Part shown: piece by piece, positions 33,547-45,400 of the stretch | Position numbering within the stretch: the first letter of the stretch is position 1 | Layout of the letters: each line of letters starts with the position of its first letter | Assembly: GCF_947507565.1 (NCBI RefSeq) | Contig: NC_089181.1 | Location: 379,501 to 443,500, forward strand | Length of the DNA: 64,000 nt | Direction of reading: 5' to 3' | DNA from: Oscarella lobularis | Taxonomy: Eukaryota; Porifera; Homoscleromorpha; Homosclerophorida; Oscarellidae | Made by a program: the position numbers and the translations under genes | The notes under the pieces: generated by a model | Database searches by the model: none | Told to the model about the DNA's origin: nothing | What the model saw: the letters and a program-made list of their open reading frames with translations, nothing else

Positions 33547-36500
33547 TTAGATGACTCGGATGTCTTCACCGTTGCCAACGTAGCAAATGATCGAACAGGA
33601 GAAAGAGGCAACACGGGCAATACCCCACCACTTATAGAAGTCGGTATCTGGCGTGTGTGCTGTACCTTCTTGCTGATTGCGCGCACCAAGTCGCGAGACT
33701 GTTTGAGACTGTGAGCTACGACGAAACGAAATGTATAAAGCTAACACGGACTTCACCTGTCATACCTTGCATTCTGAGCCTCATCTTCTCTGTGAAATAA
33801 CCCGACGATATCCACTCATCAAAATCAGATATAAGGTCAAAAGCGCACAAGCCTAGAAATCGAGACATATAGACCCCTTCAACCCTCTTGTTTCTTCTGC
33901 ACCTTGACTGTCTTTCCAACGAAAATCGGCTCCTTGAAAAACGCAAACTGCCATACATGCATACTGACCAAACATTGACTATGTCCTACCGGCGTCCAGT
34001 AACAGACTCGCTGAATAAATCTGACTGTTTTTGGTTGCCACAAAAAGAGGCGTCTGCGACCTAGCGTTTGCTGCGTTCACATCGGCGTGAGCAGCGAGAA
34101 GAGCTCGAACAACATCCGGCGAACAATTGTGCTCAATAGCCAAGTGAAGAGCCCTGTTAATAGCCCAAGACTCTTCAAACTTTTTTTCTACGTAACGCCA
34201 CAATTACGTATTCTTTTCGTCGTCGAGGGCGTCACATGTTGCTCCGTTGTCGATAAGAAATTGAACGGCATTTCCAGGCACAGAACTGGTGAATTTAGCG
34301 AATTGTTTACATATCCCCCAAAAGAGTTCAAATCGACTTGCCTTTTGATTTCTTCTATCAAAAGGCTCTTTAGAATTTGATCTGATTCGTCGGGCTTAAA
34401 AGAAAAATTCTGAGTCATTAACCTATAAGAAACCGGATATGGTATAAAAGTACAAGGAAAAAGTCTGTTTACCAGCTGGCGCACGCAAAGTAGTCGTTAG
34501 CCAGTGCAAGATACATTAAACTGGGAGGTTCAGTCTGTGTAGAAATAGCAAACGAAAGAAAATCAAAAAGATATTTTAAAAACCTCGCTTTCCCCTTCTA
34601 AACACAGCCGTATCTTTCCCTGGGCGTCCCAATCAAGAAGAACGCGCATAGCATCGACTCGACCATGCTGAGCACAGCAGTGAATCGGCATGAATTTCTT
34701 CGAAAAAAAACAATTTACAACGACGGGCCCCTCTTCGCGGAAATCAATCACCTGATTATTTCGTTCCGTCATGCAAGCTCCCTTACGAAGCTACACAGGT
34801 AAACGTCTCATTCAGTCGACGCTTCTCCCAAATCACCATACCAGCGCTTCAATGGAATCAATATCAGTATCTAGGCCCCGTTTGCCGACGCATCGTCGAT
34901 GCAACGTCGTATCGCCGACGTCATCGATCGCATCAATATTGACTCCAGCACAAAGTAATAACTGAAAAAGAATAAAATTATTTTCTCTTATATAATAAAG
35001 AAAGCGAATGAATATACACCTTGATCGTGGAACTGTCTTTGGCCACGTGAAGAGGCGTCGCTCCGTTGCTGTTCAACGCGTTGAAGTCAACCTGTTCACG
35101 CAGAAGCACGTCGAGAGCGTCAATATTTCCCATCGACGCAGCCACGTGCGCTAGCGTGTCACCAGCAATGCACCTTAGTAGAAGAGGAAGATTGCGAAGC
35201 ATGCACGTGGGTGGGCATACATTGGTTTTACCGGCTCTGGAGATTCACAAACGTATTCTTGCCTTGCGCGTGATTGTCCAGAGCATCGAGTAACATTTTG
35301 TGATCGCACTTTTTTAGTCCAGATATGAGTCTTTTGTATCCTCTGTGCTTTTCTGAGAAGACAATATAGGCCTAATATAGTGTGTGCAATTTTGGCTCGC
35401 ATACCGAGAAGATATCGTTTCATTTCCTCGTTTCTCAAGAGGTCAAACGCCGTCTTGCTGTTACGATTTTTGATTTCGATATTCGCATTCCATTCAATAA
35501 GCAGCTAGCGAGAGAGAGCCGGTTTGAGAGAAGCCTTCTTGTTCTATATTGCTACTGTACCTGACAAACGGGTCGATGCAAGCTTTCGACGGCCAAAAAA
35601 AGTGCCGAGCTGCCGAAGTGATTTCGCAAGTCAATATCCGCACCACACTCAAGAAGATATTGAACAATTTCCTAAGGGAGACACCTGTCACAGTGGAGGT
35701 AGCACGCGGGAGAAACTCCGAGCTGACCAGGTGGCCGTGACGAGACGCTAGATGTAGTGCACAGTTTCCACTCGCCTGTTCTCTACTATGCAAAAAGCTC
35801 TTGGCACACTGAAAAAATACCACCTACGAGAAAAAGTAACTAGGACATTTCGATGATAGGCGAACGAACCAGCTTCTGTGCTGTTTCCAAATCGCCAGTT
35901 TTTGCGGCAGTGAAAAGTAGCCGTTGACATTGAAGATTTGACCCGGGGAAAACTTGATAGAGAAATCTGAACGAAGAGGAGTAGAACATATGGATAGTCA
36001 AGCAAATATGTTGTCCTACTTGGAACCCGCTTTGAGCATCCTATTTCTAGATTGGCTTTCAAAGAAGATCTAGAAAACAAGGTTTCAATTAATTTGTATT
36101 TAATTACGATCTGCACCTCAAATTTGTCTTGAAAATGAGAAACGTTCAAAACTTCAAACGATTTCGCTCCCAGCATACTCCAAACGCTTTCTAGAAACGC
36201 AATTCGCTTACTTGATAGACAATTTCCTTTCTCTACTTTTCACAACGCTGCCAGAGAAGTCATCAAAAAATTCCCCTGGGAGAGAATAACAGTGAGGATC
36301 TCAAGAGCAGACTTTAATTAATTAATGACTTCTTACCGGTATTGACGTCTCGTAGGACGACTTTTCGTCCAGCCCAGATAGTCTCTTTTCCTGCAGTAGT
36401 AAAAAAGCCTCGTCCGCACGTTAAGCTCTAAATCAAACGGTCCGCGTTGAAGTAACGTCTCGTCTCTTTCGCTATTTTTTACCAAGTTAATGCCCAACGC

Positions 36501-38575
36501 GTCCACAAGATCATTAATCGTCATGGATCTAAAGGATCGTGTAGCTGTTATCGTGACGTCTTTGTTAGCCAAACCTCGGTATTTTCAAGACGTCAAATCG
36601 ATGATGAATTTTTTCTGCTACGCGAGATCGAGTCTAGATGCGGAGAGCACGCGTGAGAAAACGAAAGAGGAACGTGTTTTTTTACCTCGGTCTGGACTTG
36701 ATCCGCGTGTCTCATCCACTCGCAGGCGGCCGGAACGTCGTAGTTCATTTCAATCCAGCCAAGCTCTAAAGACGCGCACTCAATTGGCTAAAAAAGCAAG
36801 TCGCCTTCGTTTTTCGTACCTTCGTTCCATTGATCCCTTTTCTTCACAAGATCCTTTTTCCTGACAATAGAAGTTCCAAAATCGAAGTCAAGTAAAAAAA
36901 ATTTCCTGACTTTCTCATGTCGCTCATGGACTGCACAACGTCGGGAAACTGATCCAATTCTCGTTCTGCACTCGCAATCAGTGACACTAACTTATGCTAT
37001 CATAAAGGCATTGGTGTGCATAGAGAGAAGGCTTGACTCTAGGCGATTTTACGTGGCGATTGGCAGCGGCTCTCGCCTGCTTGAACTGATAGCCAAGCGT
37101 AAAGAAACTGCACATGTAAGAGCCAATGGCTTTCAGATCAGCCTAGACATATATACATGAATAGGTACCTATACTAGTACCCCTTTTGCTACGTAGAGTG
37201 AAACGAATCTGCGGTTGGAAAGTCTTGCTTACCTCCATTAGATTTCCTGAGTCAAGTCCACTGGGAAATCGAAACAGATCTTCAGCACATTTCAGCACCA
37301 AATTAATTGTCCATCTGTAAGGAAATTCGTGGGTGTTCTTTCTTTCCAAGTTATTCCCCGCACCTGTCATCTAATAGGACTTCGGACGTGAAAGTGCCAG
37401 GTGCGAAGGAATTAAGAAGACCGCACAGAACCCTTTCAGAGATCAACTCACCACCCAAAAATAACAGAGACAGTTCTTTTTACCTGCTGCTAACAAGATC
37501 ATAAAGACTCTGGGGGGAAAAAGTCATAAGTAGCAAAAGTGAATGAGAAGAGCCCTTACCTCAATAGAAATCCGACGACACTCTTTAATAAGCTAGAAGA
37601 GAGAATGTATCAGAACTAATAATTACGTATTCCTCTCTCCACCTTCAAATGATCTTGGACAAGCTGAAGAATGCATGATTCCGCTGAAGGCTTTTTCGTC
37701 CAACTAGAAATTGGAATAGAAAAAGCGAATATTAATCTCCCATTCATCTTACGCTCGCCTAGACTTCTGCACAGATTGTTTGGTCAACTAAACAAATAGA
37801 AAAAGTATAGGAGCCCTCATTCATATGCTACGCACACATACTGGGGTTGGCGATTTTTGCTTTTCTTCCAGACGAGGGTCACTTCTCAGCTAAGAAAACC
37901 GTGATGACAGACTAGTACCAATTTATCATCATGCGTATAACAACTTGGAACGGTTCGGCGATTATAATGCTGTCGTCCAATTGAAGAAACTCGCTCTCCT
38001 CCCAAACGTGAATGACGTCTTGCTTCACAATTTGCCAAAACAAATCAAAAACCTAACATCCAAAAAAATCCCCGACGTCCATGCAAAATTAACCAAAAAT
38101 CGACCTCGTCGGCTTTGAGAACGGCTAATAGTTTCGTATCCGTTCTATATCCGCTTGGGAGATGACCCCTTGAGAAAATAGACCGAAATCTCATTTCTCC
38201 TCGTTTCCTTTACTTGTCTACCTTTGTTTAAGTTCCCCTACAAACCAATCGAATCGAAGCTGCTTCTGCGAAGGCGAGAGACTACCGAGAAAAAATGGTG
38301 ATCCGGTTTGGTTGTCATGCCAACCGGTTTGAGGTGGTTCTTACTTGTCCATGCTCTGCAGACGTCGTAGAGGTTTTCCCGTTATTTCTGGTTAAGAAAC
38401 AAAGACTCGATTGAGAAAAAAGGATCGGAGTCGACCGTTCTATGCCTTCGAGAAGAGTTTTCAGGTGAATTCCTTTGGTCATGTCCGTTAGGACGTTCTC
38501 GATGGGAAATCCTTTCGACGATAGTCGCATGTTTACCCATGCGGTAAAGCCGTTGACTCTCGCCTGCAGCGACAT
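33547..38575 (-). CDS. Calponin-homology plus ankyrin-repeat protein, many tiny exons
   Basis: The gene starts MSLQARVNGFTAWVNMRL (38575). This continues SKGFPIENVLTDMTKGIHLKTLLE and, after introns, ITGKPLRRLQSMD, a calponin-homology domain of the actin-binding type. A second helical part follows (TKLLAVLKADEVFDLFWQIV, QDVIHVWEESEFLQLDDSII), which may be a second CH domain. Downstream exons carry SMTINDLVDALGINLVKNS and then ankyrin repeats: GNCALHLASRHGHL, GDTLAHVAASMGNIDALDVL, NGATPLHVAKDSS, FMPIHCCAQHGRVDAMRVLL, NRALHLAIEHNCSPDVVRALL and SQTPLFVATKNS. Several exons are well under 100 bases, so my exon list is incomplete, and the 3' end (stop near 33547) is a guess. A cytoskeletal scaffold role is inferred from the domain pair. 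Confidence 0.6.
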
Positions 38576-38987
38576 CGAAACTCGAAAGAGGTGAAAGGGT
38601 TTGTTTCTTTTGTACTGACCCGTATACATGTATTTAGGGAATGATAATTACAGTATTCCCCTTTCGTCCTGTGCCCTTTCGTATGGGAAAAACACTTTGC
38701 GGTCATTGCAGGAACAGCAAGACATAAAAGAAGCGGAAGAGAGGCGAGTCGCCGTCACAGCCAAAGTTGAAATGATCCAGAGACTCCAAACCTTCTGTAT
38801 TATAGAAATCTAGATTGACCAGTAACATTTTGCAAAGTGCAGCAGTTGTAGGTTTCAACGTATTATGCAAAAGGAACAAAGACCGAAATTAGCCATCAAG
38901 GGAATTCCCTCGAGGGACTCACCCGGTGGGAATTAATTAATTGACCCCTACCAGTCCCCTGACCTTTGTTGACGCAATTCGTTTCGA
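38576..38987. other. Intergenic region between divergent genes
   Basis: Contains a 61-codon plus-strand ORF (38628-38813) with a short helical charged end (QDIKEAEERRVAVTAKVEMIQ) that may be chance or a stray exon. No other structure is seen. Confidence 0.4.
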
Positions 38988-38994
38988 TATAAAG
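38988..38994 (+). promoter_or_regulatory. TATA box of the SKICH-domain gene
   Basis: TATAAAG lies 36 bases before the start codon at 39024, leaving a very short 5' UTR. One of the few clear TATA boxes in the window. Confidence 0.55.
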
Positions 38995-39023
38995 CCACCG
39001 GTCTCCACCGAACTAAATCAGAG

Positions 39024-39905
39024 ATGACTTCGGCAAAGTTGTGCTTCCGTGGTTTACCTTCTATCGTCAATCCTTGCGAAGACCGTCGCATCGACTTGCT
39101 CTATCCAGAAGCGGACGGTCCCCCTCGAATCTCTGACAACGACATCGTCGCCGTTCTACCAGTTGGCTGGAAGAGGTTGCAGGAAAGCATTCTGCAGATA
39201 AAAACGACGTCAATGGGACACGTCACAATACCCTTTTCCAAAATTTCGCTGGAAGCAAATCGACATCCAGGCCGGCAGTACCAACTCGTTTGCGTGCAGA
39301 AAAACTCGTCAGAAGTGATTGGAGTTTCGACGCCCTTCTGCTTTGGCGATTGCGACGACGACCTGAGCTTCGACAGCGACAGCGAACTCGATTCGGATGT
39401 GGTCGTAATTTGCACGAGAAACAAACTCGCCGGACGACGACGAAGAGGAGACGAAAAACCGACAACGAGGGATAATCCCAGCTACGATAAATTGATTTTG
39501 GAGAGAAATCAATACAAAGATAACTTCCTCCGAGAAAGAGAACTTACGAGAAAACAGGAAGAGCGTTACCGGCAGTTGCTCCACGAATCAAGATCAAGTA
39601 CAGACTTCCTAGTGGAACAACAGCAGCAAACGATCAAACAACTAAAAGACGAACTTGCTCACAAAACTTCCCTCATTCGAAAACTGGAGAAACGGTGTCA
39701 AGAGCAGCAGAAGCTCGACTCCTTCGCGGACAGCGTTATCTATCACCCGCCGCCGTACGTACCGCCCGACCGAGTCGAAAGGCCAGACGGCACCGAACAC
39801 GAATGTCCAGTTTGTCGCGAACTATTTCCCCATGGGAACACGTACCTTTTTCAGAAACACGTTAATGATCATTTTTTATTCCACACCGGCGAAATACATT
39901 ATTAA
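39024..39905 (+). CDS. SKICH/coiled-coil/zinc-finger protein, NDP52-TAX1BP1-CALCOCO family-like, intronless
   Basis: A single 293-codon exon with the layout of the selective-autophagy receptors NDP52 and TAX1BP1. A SKICH domain occupies residues about 5-115, with the family core SDNDIVAVLPVGWK, then VTIPFSKISL, YQLVCVQ and VIGVSTPFCF. An acidic stretch follows (DDDLSFDSDSELDSDVVVI). Its hydrophobic end resembles, in place and composition, the non-canonical LC3C-binding motif of NDP52. Residues about 155-235 form a coiled coil (KLILERNQYKDNFLRERE). The C-terminus is a C2H2-type finger (CPVCRELF...FQKHVNDHF), like the ubiquitin-binding fingers of TAX1BP1. It is much shorter than vertebrate members. 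Lack of introns is odd in this intron-dense region and suggests a retrocopy origin. Function is inferred from architecture. Confidence 0.8.
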   Translation: MTSAKLCFRGLPSIVNPCEDRRIDLLYPEADGPPRISDNDIVAVLPVGWKRLQESILQIKTTSMGHVTIPFSKISLEANRHPGRQYQLVCVQKNSSEVIGVSTPFCFGDCDDDLSFDSDSELDSDVVVICTRNKLAGRRRRGDEKPTTRDNPSYDKLILERNQYKDNFLRERELTRKQEERYRQLLHESRSSTDFLVEQQQQTIKQLKDELAHKTSLIRKLEKRCQEQQKLDSFADSVIYHPPPYVPPDRVERPDGTEHECPVCRELFPHGNTYLFQKHVNDHFLFHTGEIHY

Positions 39906-39912
39906 AATAACG

Positions 39913-41478
39913 CTAGACAGCCAACTGAATAACAGCGTACTGACCCGAAACCAACCAATCCCTTGCCTCCCCAAAGAGCTCATCGGCTCTCCCCGACGCC
40001 AAGCCCGTGACGAGCTCCGCTTTCAACGATCGCAAAGCGCAAAGAGGCGCCGGTCTAAAACCGCACAGGGACTCGGTAAACGAAGTGCAATGCGCCCAAT
40101 GCCTATCAGCTAAAAGCTTCCTATAATTCAGATCCCCCTTAAAGAATATCAGATCGGCTTTAGCGAGATCGGCGTGGAGATCGGGCGCGATATCGTTCAT
40201 GTGAACGAACTCGTGCGGGAGAGTCCAGAAAGCGTGCTCGGTGACGATCCATCGATTCGTTTCGACGCGCGATCGCCACCGTCGTCCGAGCGCCGACAAG
40301 GAAGCGTCGGCGGCGTCGAGCTGATCGAGCAGCCAATCGAAGTCGCGTCGAAGCGCGTCGGAAACGAACCAGGGAATCGTTTTCAGATGCAGGTGAACAT
40401 TTCGCGCGAGACCCGACTCGAGAAGCCAATCGGCGAGACAGAGATCGTTGAAGAGTTCGAAGCCGGAGTTGTCGAGAACGACGTCGACGCGACGTCGAGA
40501 CGAGCGGAGGAGAACGTCGAACGTTGAATCGGCGTCGTCGACGAGAATGTGGTCGTCGAGCGCAAGGAGGGCGTCGTGGGACGACACCTGTAGTTGACTG
40601 AGATCTTGGGAATCGTTCGATCTGGTCGCTAGTATACTGAGGTCGGTCTTGTTACCCCATAAGGAGTGCTTAGAAGGATTGATTAGTAGCTCTCCGGTGA
40701 AGAAGAGTATCGTTCCTACCTTGAGAATTCGTTCAAAGTCGCCTCTGAGAGACGCTGGGTCATCTTTCTTGTCTTGAGCTCTTTTGATGTACTGATCGAA
40801 GTTTGCGGCCAATGTGAGCATCGCCTTCTTGGACGCGTGAAACGACTCCCGCTTCTGATTCTCAAAGGGATCGAACGTCTTCAGTCGATCACTACGCACG
40901 AAGAGAAATCAATAAATAAATATAAATAAATAAATAAATAAAATTAATTAACTATTTATTTTATTTTCGCTTGTACCTCAATGCAATCGCTTCCCTAATT
41001 CTCCTATACATGTAGCATTCGGCGAATAGCCACGACGTGGAAAACCACGCTGGTTCGACGCCCGTCTCCGCCTTCACGCGATCGACGAGCCCGTTCCATT
41101 GCGCCACGTCGTCGCCGTCGTCGTCGACGCGGCGCATTGGCTTGTTCGTCGTCATTTCGCTTTTCAATTGAGAGAGACGGGCCACGATCGAGGAGCAGTC
41201 TCTCGTGCCCGCCTAGAATTAGCCTGGTTTTTCTTTTTTTTTTTGGTCAAGAAATCTAGGTGAATCTACCTTATCTTTGTCTTCGTTCAGTTTTCCGCCG
41301 TGTCTGTGCACGACGTCGATCGCTTTGGTTAGAATGACTGGCATGCGATCGCGGATCGTTAGGAAAGCGAACGTGCTGCATCACGATGCGTCAATTCGTG
41401 CAGCGTTTTTTTTTTCTGAGGAGCTCACCCTTCGTCCTTTCCAGAAAGACGAGCAGGAAGACTCTTCTTATCAGTCAT
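39913..41478 (-). CDS. ARMT1: Damage-control phosphatase / acidic residue methyltransferase ARMT1 (DUF89)
   Basis: Four exons join from MTDKKSLPARLSGKDEG through TFAFLTIRDRMPVILTKAID, then an exon ending WLFAECYMYRRIREAIALR, to the 328-codon last exon. Family landmarks are SLWGNKTDLS, VLDNSGFELFNDLCLADWLL, KTIPWFVSD, FWTLPHEF, FFKGDLNYRKL and the end FRPAPLCALRSLKAELVTGL. The conserved Asp/Asn residues of DNSGFE and KGDLNYRK form the metal-binding active site of DUF89 enzymes. The family is metal-dependent and dephosphorylates sugar phosphates; protein carboxyl methylation has also been reported for the human protein. Cytosolic or nuclear. Start codons of this gene and NAA80 are 30 bases apart on opposite strands. 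Confidence 0.92.
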
Positions 41479-41508
41479 GCTGCTGCAAATCGTTCCCGGA
41501 TAGGAAAG
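41479..41508. promoter_or_regulatory. 30-base bidirectional spacer ARMT1/NAA80
   Basis: Only 30 bases lie between the two divergent start codons. Transcription start sites must therefore be either extremely close or inside the opposite gene's first exon. Confidence 0.65.
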
Positions 41509-42345
41509 ATGGCTGCCGCGACAATTTCCTGCCTTCTTCACGATCGTCCCGATCTGCTCGATTCGACCGTGGAGCTAATCAACGACGAATGGAAAATGTC
41601 CTACAATGCGAGGTAAAAAGGCGGCTACGAGGACCCCTTTTGTCGAAAAAAAGTCTCGTAAAAAGGAGAAGATCAATCGAGAATTCGTCGTCGCAATTAC
41701 CGTGCTCTCTTCTATTGATTGCAGACAATGGAACCGTTATCGGTCACGCCCGTTTGAGCAACGTTTCGAAACCGGCGAACGCGATTCTGGTCCAAACAGG
41801 TTGGAAAACGTCTCCGTGGCTTTTCTAAATATTCGGCGTTAGTTACCGTAACTAAGGAGCTTCGAGGCCAAGGCTACGGTCGACTTCTAATGGAAGAATG
41901 TGAGAGGATTGCCAAGGGGTAGATATCTACGAGGAAAATCAATGAATCCTCTTTTCCATCGTATTCTTTTCGGTCAGGATGGGAAAGAAAACGATTCATC
42001 TATCCAGTCAAGACAAAGAGTCGTTCTATCGACATTTGGGATACTCTAACGGGCCAGTGGTGTCTCCTATCGTCAACGGAAAGATTCTGCAGCCAGAACA
42101 AGTAGTACCAATAAAAACAAACATAGCTTACATTAAAACATGACTTGCATTTTTAGTTACAAGCGCTAGAAGCTTTTCTTGAAGGCAGCAAAGAGGTGGC
42201 TCTTCTGGAAGAGCCTCCACTGGCAGCTGAAGACGAAGAGGCCAATCTTCCGCCACCGCCTCCTCCTCCACCGCCTCCTCCTCCTCCTCAGATGCCTAAA
42301 ATAACGTCAAAGCCGCGAATATGGCTATCAAAGCTGCTTCTATAA
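41509..42345 (+). CDS. NAA80: Actin N-terminal acetyltransferase NAA80
   Basis: NAA80 acetylates the processed N-terminus of actin and binds profilin. Starting MAAATISCLLHDRPDLLDS, exon 1 gives VELINDEWKMSYNARR. Exon 2 gives the GNAT core SLLLIADNGTVIGHARLSNV. Exon 3 has the acetyl-CoA loop TKELRGQGYGRLLMEECERIA (R/Q-x-x-G-x-G/A type). Exon 4 has TIHLSSQDKESFYRHLGYSN. The last exon holds a run of about 14 prolines flanked by acidic residues, then QMPKITSKPRIWLSKLLL and the stop at 42343-42345. The polyproline run matches the profilin-binding feature of animal NAA80. I chose the acceptor that yields RRSIENSSSQLP in intron 1 because it alone leads into the GNAT frame. Confidence 0.9.
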
Positions 42346-42412
42346 AAACTAGCAGTTTTTTTCTACGCGTACATATATGTAGTGTAAGCTTGATTTTTTT
42401 CTCTCTCTCTAA

Positions 42413-45400
42413 TTAATTGTCAAGAGATTCGGTCGAGATATTCGTCGAGACCGTTTGCAGCGACGTGCCCGACGTGTTGTTTGTCATTTTGACGGAAGAA
42501 TAGCGAGTAGGACAGCAATAGCTGCTCAACTGCTTCCGCACTTTGTGATTCAAAACGATGTAGAATAGGAGAATGCAGAAACCTTGCAGCGAGTTGAGAA
42601 TGGCGAAGATGTAGTGAAACGTGGTTCCGAGGGAGCACACGGCACTGTTTGGGCTCGTCGCCTTCGGTAAGAAGGATTGAAAATCGACGAGCGTTAGTAC
42701 GCCAAATAGCCACGTCAAGCCGAGAAGACTCGAAACTAGAATCATCGCTCGGGCTCGCGATTTCTCTTGAGAGCGCGCTTTTCTCGTCTTCGTTTTCATC
42801 TTTGCACTCCTTTTCAGGACAAAATAAATGCGAATGGTTATGGATAGGTTGAAGATGACGATGATCAATGCAGGAATGGCAAACGTTCCTAGAAAAACGC
42901 CGTTGTTCTTCACCCAGCAACTAAAGAGAAACATAGCTTTTTCTTTTCGTTGAGATCGATGATTTTTCTTACTAAGAGACGTCCTTTTCGATCGTATCGT
43001 CGTCACGAAACACGTCAATAGAACCGTAAATTTCTACTCCTCCTTGGGTGACGTTTGCTGAGATTGTGGTAGGCGCGTCGTCATCGTTGTAGTAGTCATA
43101 TAAGGTCGAAGTATCGTAGATGTAGTAGTCACCCGAAAAGTATTCATATTCAGTGGCAGTAGACACATTGGTCGTATAATTTGCAATTGATGGTTCAGCA
43201 GAAGACGTAGATTTCGTGGCCAACTGTATTGACAGGAGTACGGCTACAATCAAGGCGGGTATACCTAAAAAACGGAGAAAGTTTATGTCAGATTAAATAC
43301 TTTAATTAATTGATCTAGATTACCGTATGATACAAAGTATGCTACTTTGAGAAAAGTTTCCGAGCTTGTGTTCACTCCAATTGCTATGACGAAGTCTCGA
43401 TACATGCTGATGCCTTCCATGAGTGTCCAAAGGAACGTTGACATTAGAAAAAAGTGAAGTAGCAGAGCAGTTGTCGTGCAGCCTCCGTAGGAACTGGACG
43501 CAGCGGGTCGAATTGTAAGGAAGACGATTAGACTGAGAAGAAGACTGATACAAAAGTTGAAGATGATGTGAGTTGAATTAAGCATCGGATTTCGATTTTT
43601 ACGACGACTAAATAGCAAGGTCTAAATTAATAAACAGTACAAGAAAAACGCGACCCGTACCATTTGAGAATGGGCAGACAGACGAGAGTGACGAGCAGGC
43701 CGAGTATTGACAGAGCACAGCCGATGTAAGATATGACAGAAAGGGCTGAATCACTGACGGATTTACACGGACAACCCTCGCCGCAGAGCGTCTACAAAAA
43801 CTTGCTTCCATCGCTTTCACGGCAACACTAGTACTAGGCTTACAAAGAGAACGGAAAATGACGTTAGGTGATTGCACGAGCAGACGACAGTGGTCGAATT
43901 GCTTTCGACGACCTCGCAGCCGTCGCTACTCCATCCGCCGTACCCATCTAAGAAAGCGGGGCTTCAAACATACGCAAAGGATATTTGCTCTTTCAGACCA
44001 TTTGCCCATTCATCCCAGTACACGCATTGAGGAGCATAAGCAGCCTGAACCAATTAGTTATTCGAAGATTTCGACGTCATCTTATACTGTACCTGAAACG
44101 ATGTGAATATCATCTTGACAGGATCCTGGAGATTTTCCAACGACACATTGTTCACAAAACAGCCGACCACTTTCGTGTTGTTCTCCACTCTTCCGGCCGG
44201 CAATTGCAAGTCTTGAAACAGGTCGGACGAGTTGTACAGCAGAAGATTGATTCGAACGTCTTCGTCGCCAAATGAACTCAGCAACGACTCGGGCAATTCA
44301 ATTCCGACGCTAACGTCGTCGTTGAGAAGACTGCCCTGGCCGTCTCTTCGTCCAAATCGACCCTGAGTTCTAGTTTCGTAAAAGGAGAATCCCTTGAAAT
44401 TTCTCGGAGATATGTCGAATAAGTCGGCTATCAAAGAATCCTCGTCAATCACGGGAAAGGGAGGATTGACTGGTAAGGGGTATTCTCGAGTCGCCTTCTC
44501 GATGCCACGTATTAGGCTGAAAAGGTGAGAAGTGAAAAAAACTATAATCAATTTGATTATTTCTACTTTTGACTGCTCTTCGTCGCCGCATTTCCTCTTC
44601 GGAGCAATTCTCGTCCTCCCCGAAGTAGCTCAGAGGCCGCTCCAAAGAGATTCGTTGCAGTCTAAAAGCAAAAGTTTACATTTACCCGAAGGAGTCTTCT
44701 ACACGTGCTCCTGACTTCAATATCCGGAGGTCCCAAGTCTAAAACATCGTCAAACAAAGTCGACGCTAAGGCGACGTCTTGAGGAGACAGATCCATCGGC
44801 GGATGAGAGAATAAAGATCGCAATGACGATGCAACCGCTTGAGGTTTCCCAGCCTCTACCTACACAAAAAAGAACCTTCAAGGAGCTCCTTCATTCCAGT
44901 AAGCAATTTACGTCAGCAAGTAGGCCATCAAGCCCCTGTGATACACCCGACAAATAACTACAAGCTGACGTATTTGGCTTGAGCCATCCCTGTTGACGGC
45001 AGGTTCTGAAAGCGATCTCCCCTCTCTTTTTGCTCGGACAAGGAACGCGTACGGTGGAATCAATGCGAGCAAGAGGCCATCGAAAGACGCCCTTTCCGTC
45101 AACAGTCTGACCCCTCGGACAGGATCGGCCTAGGCAAACGTAAAATAGCATTAACGCCTTGTTACGACGAAAAATTAAGGAAAGGGGTACGAACGCCGCC
45201 TTGGTTTCTTTAAATTTGGTTTCTGTAAACCTGGTGGTTGCTGTGGTTGTTGTGGACCGGGATTTTGTGGCCCAGGAGGTTGCTGTGAACCTGGTGATTT
45301 GGGTTGCTGTGAGCCTGGTTGCTTTTGTGGCCCAGGCGGTGTGAGGGGTCCAGCTGGTTGCTGTGAGTCTGGCGGCGTCCGCGTTCCGCCTAAGCGGAAC

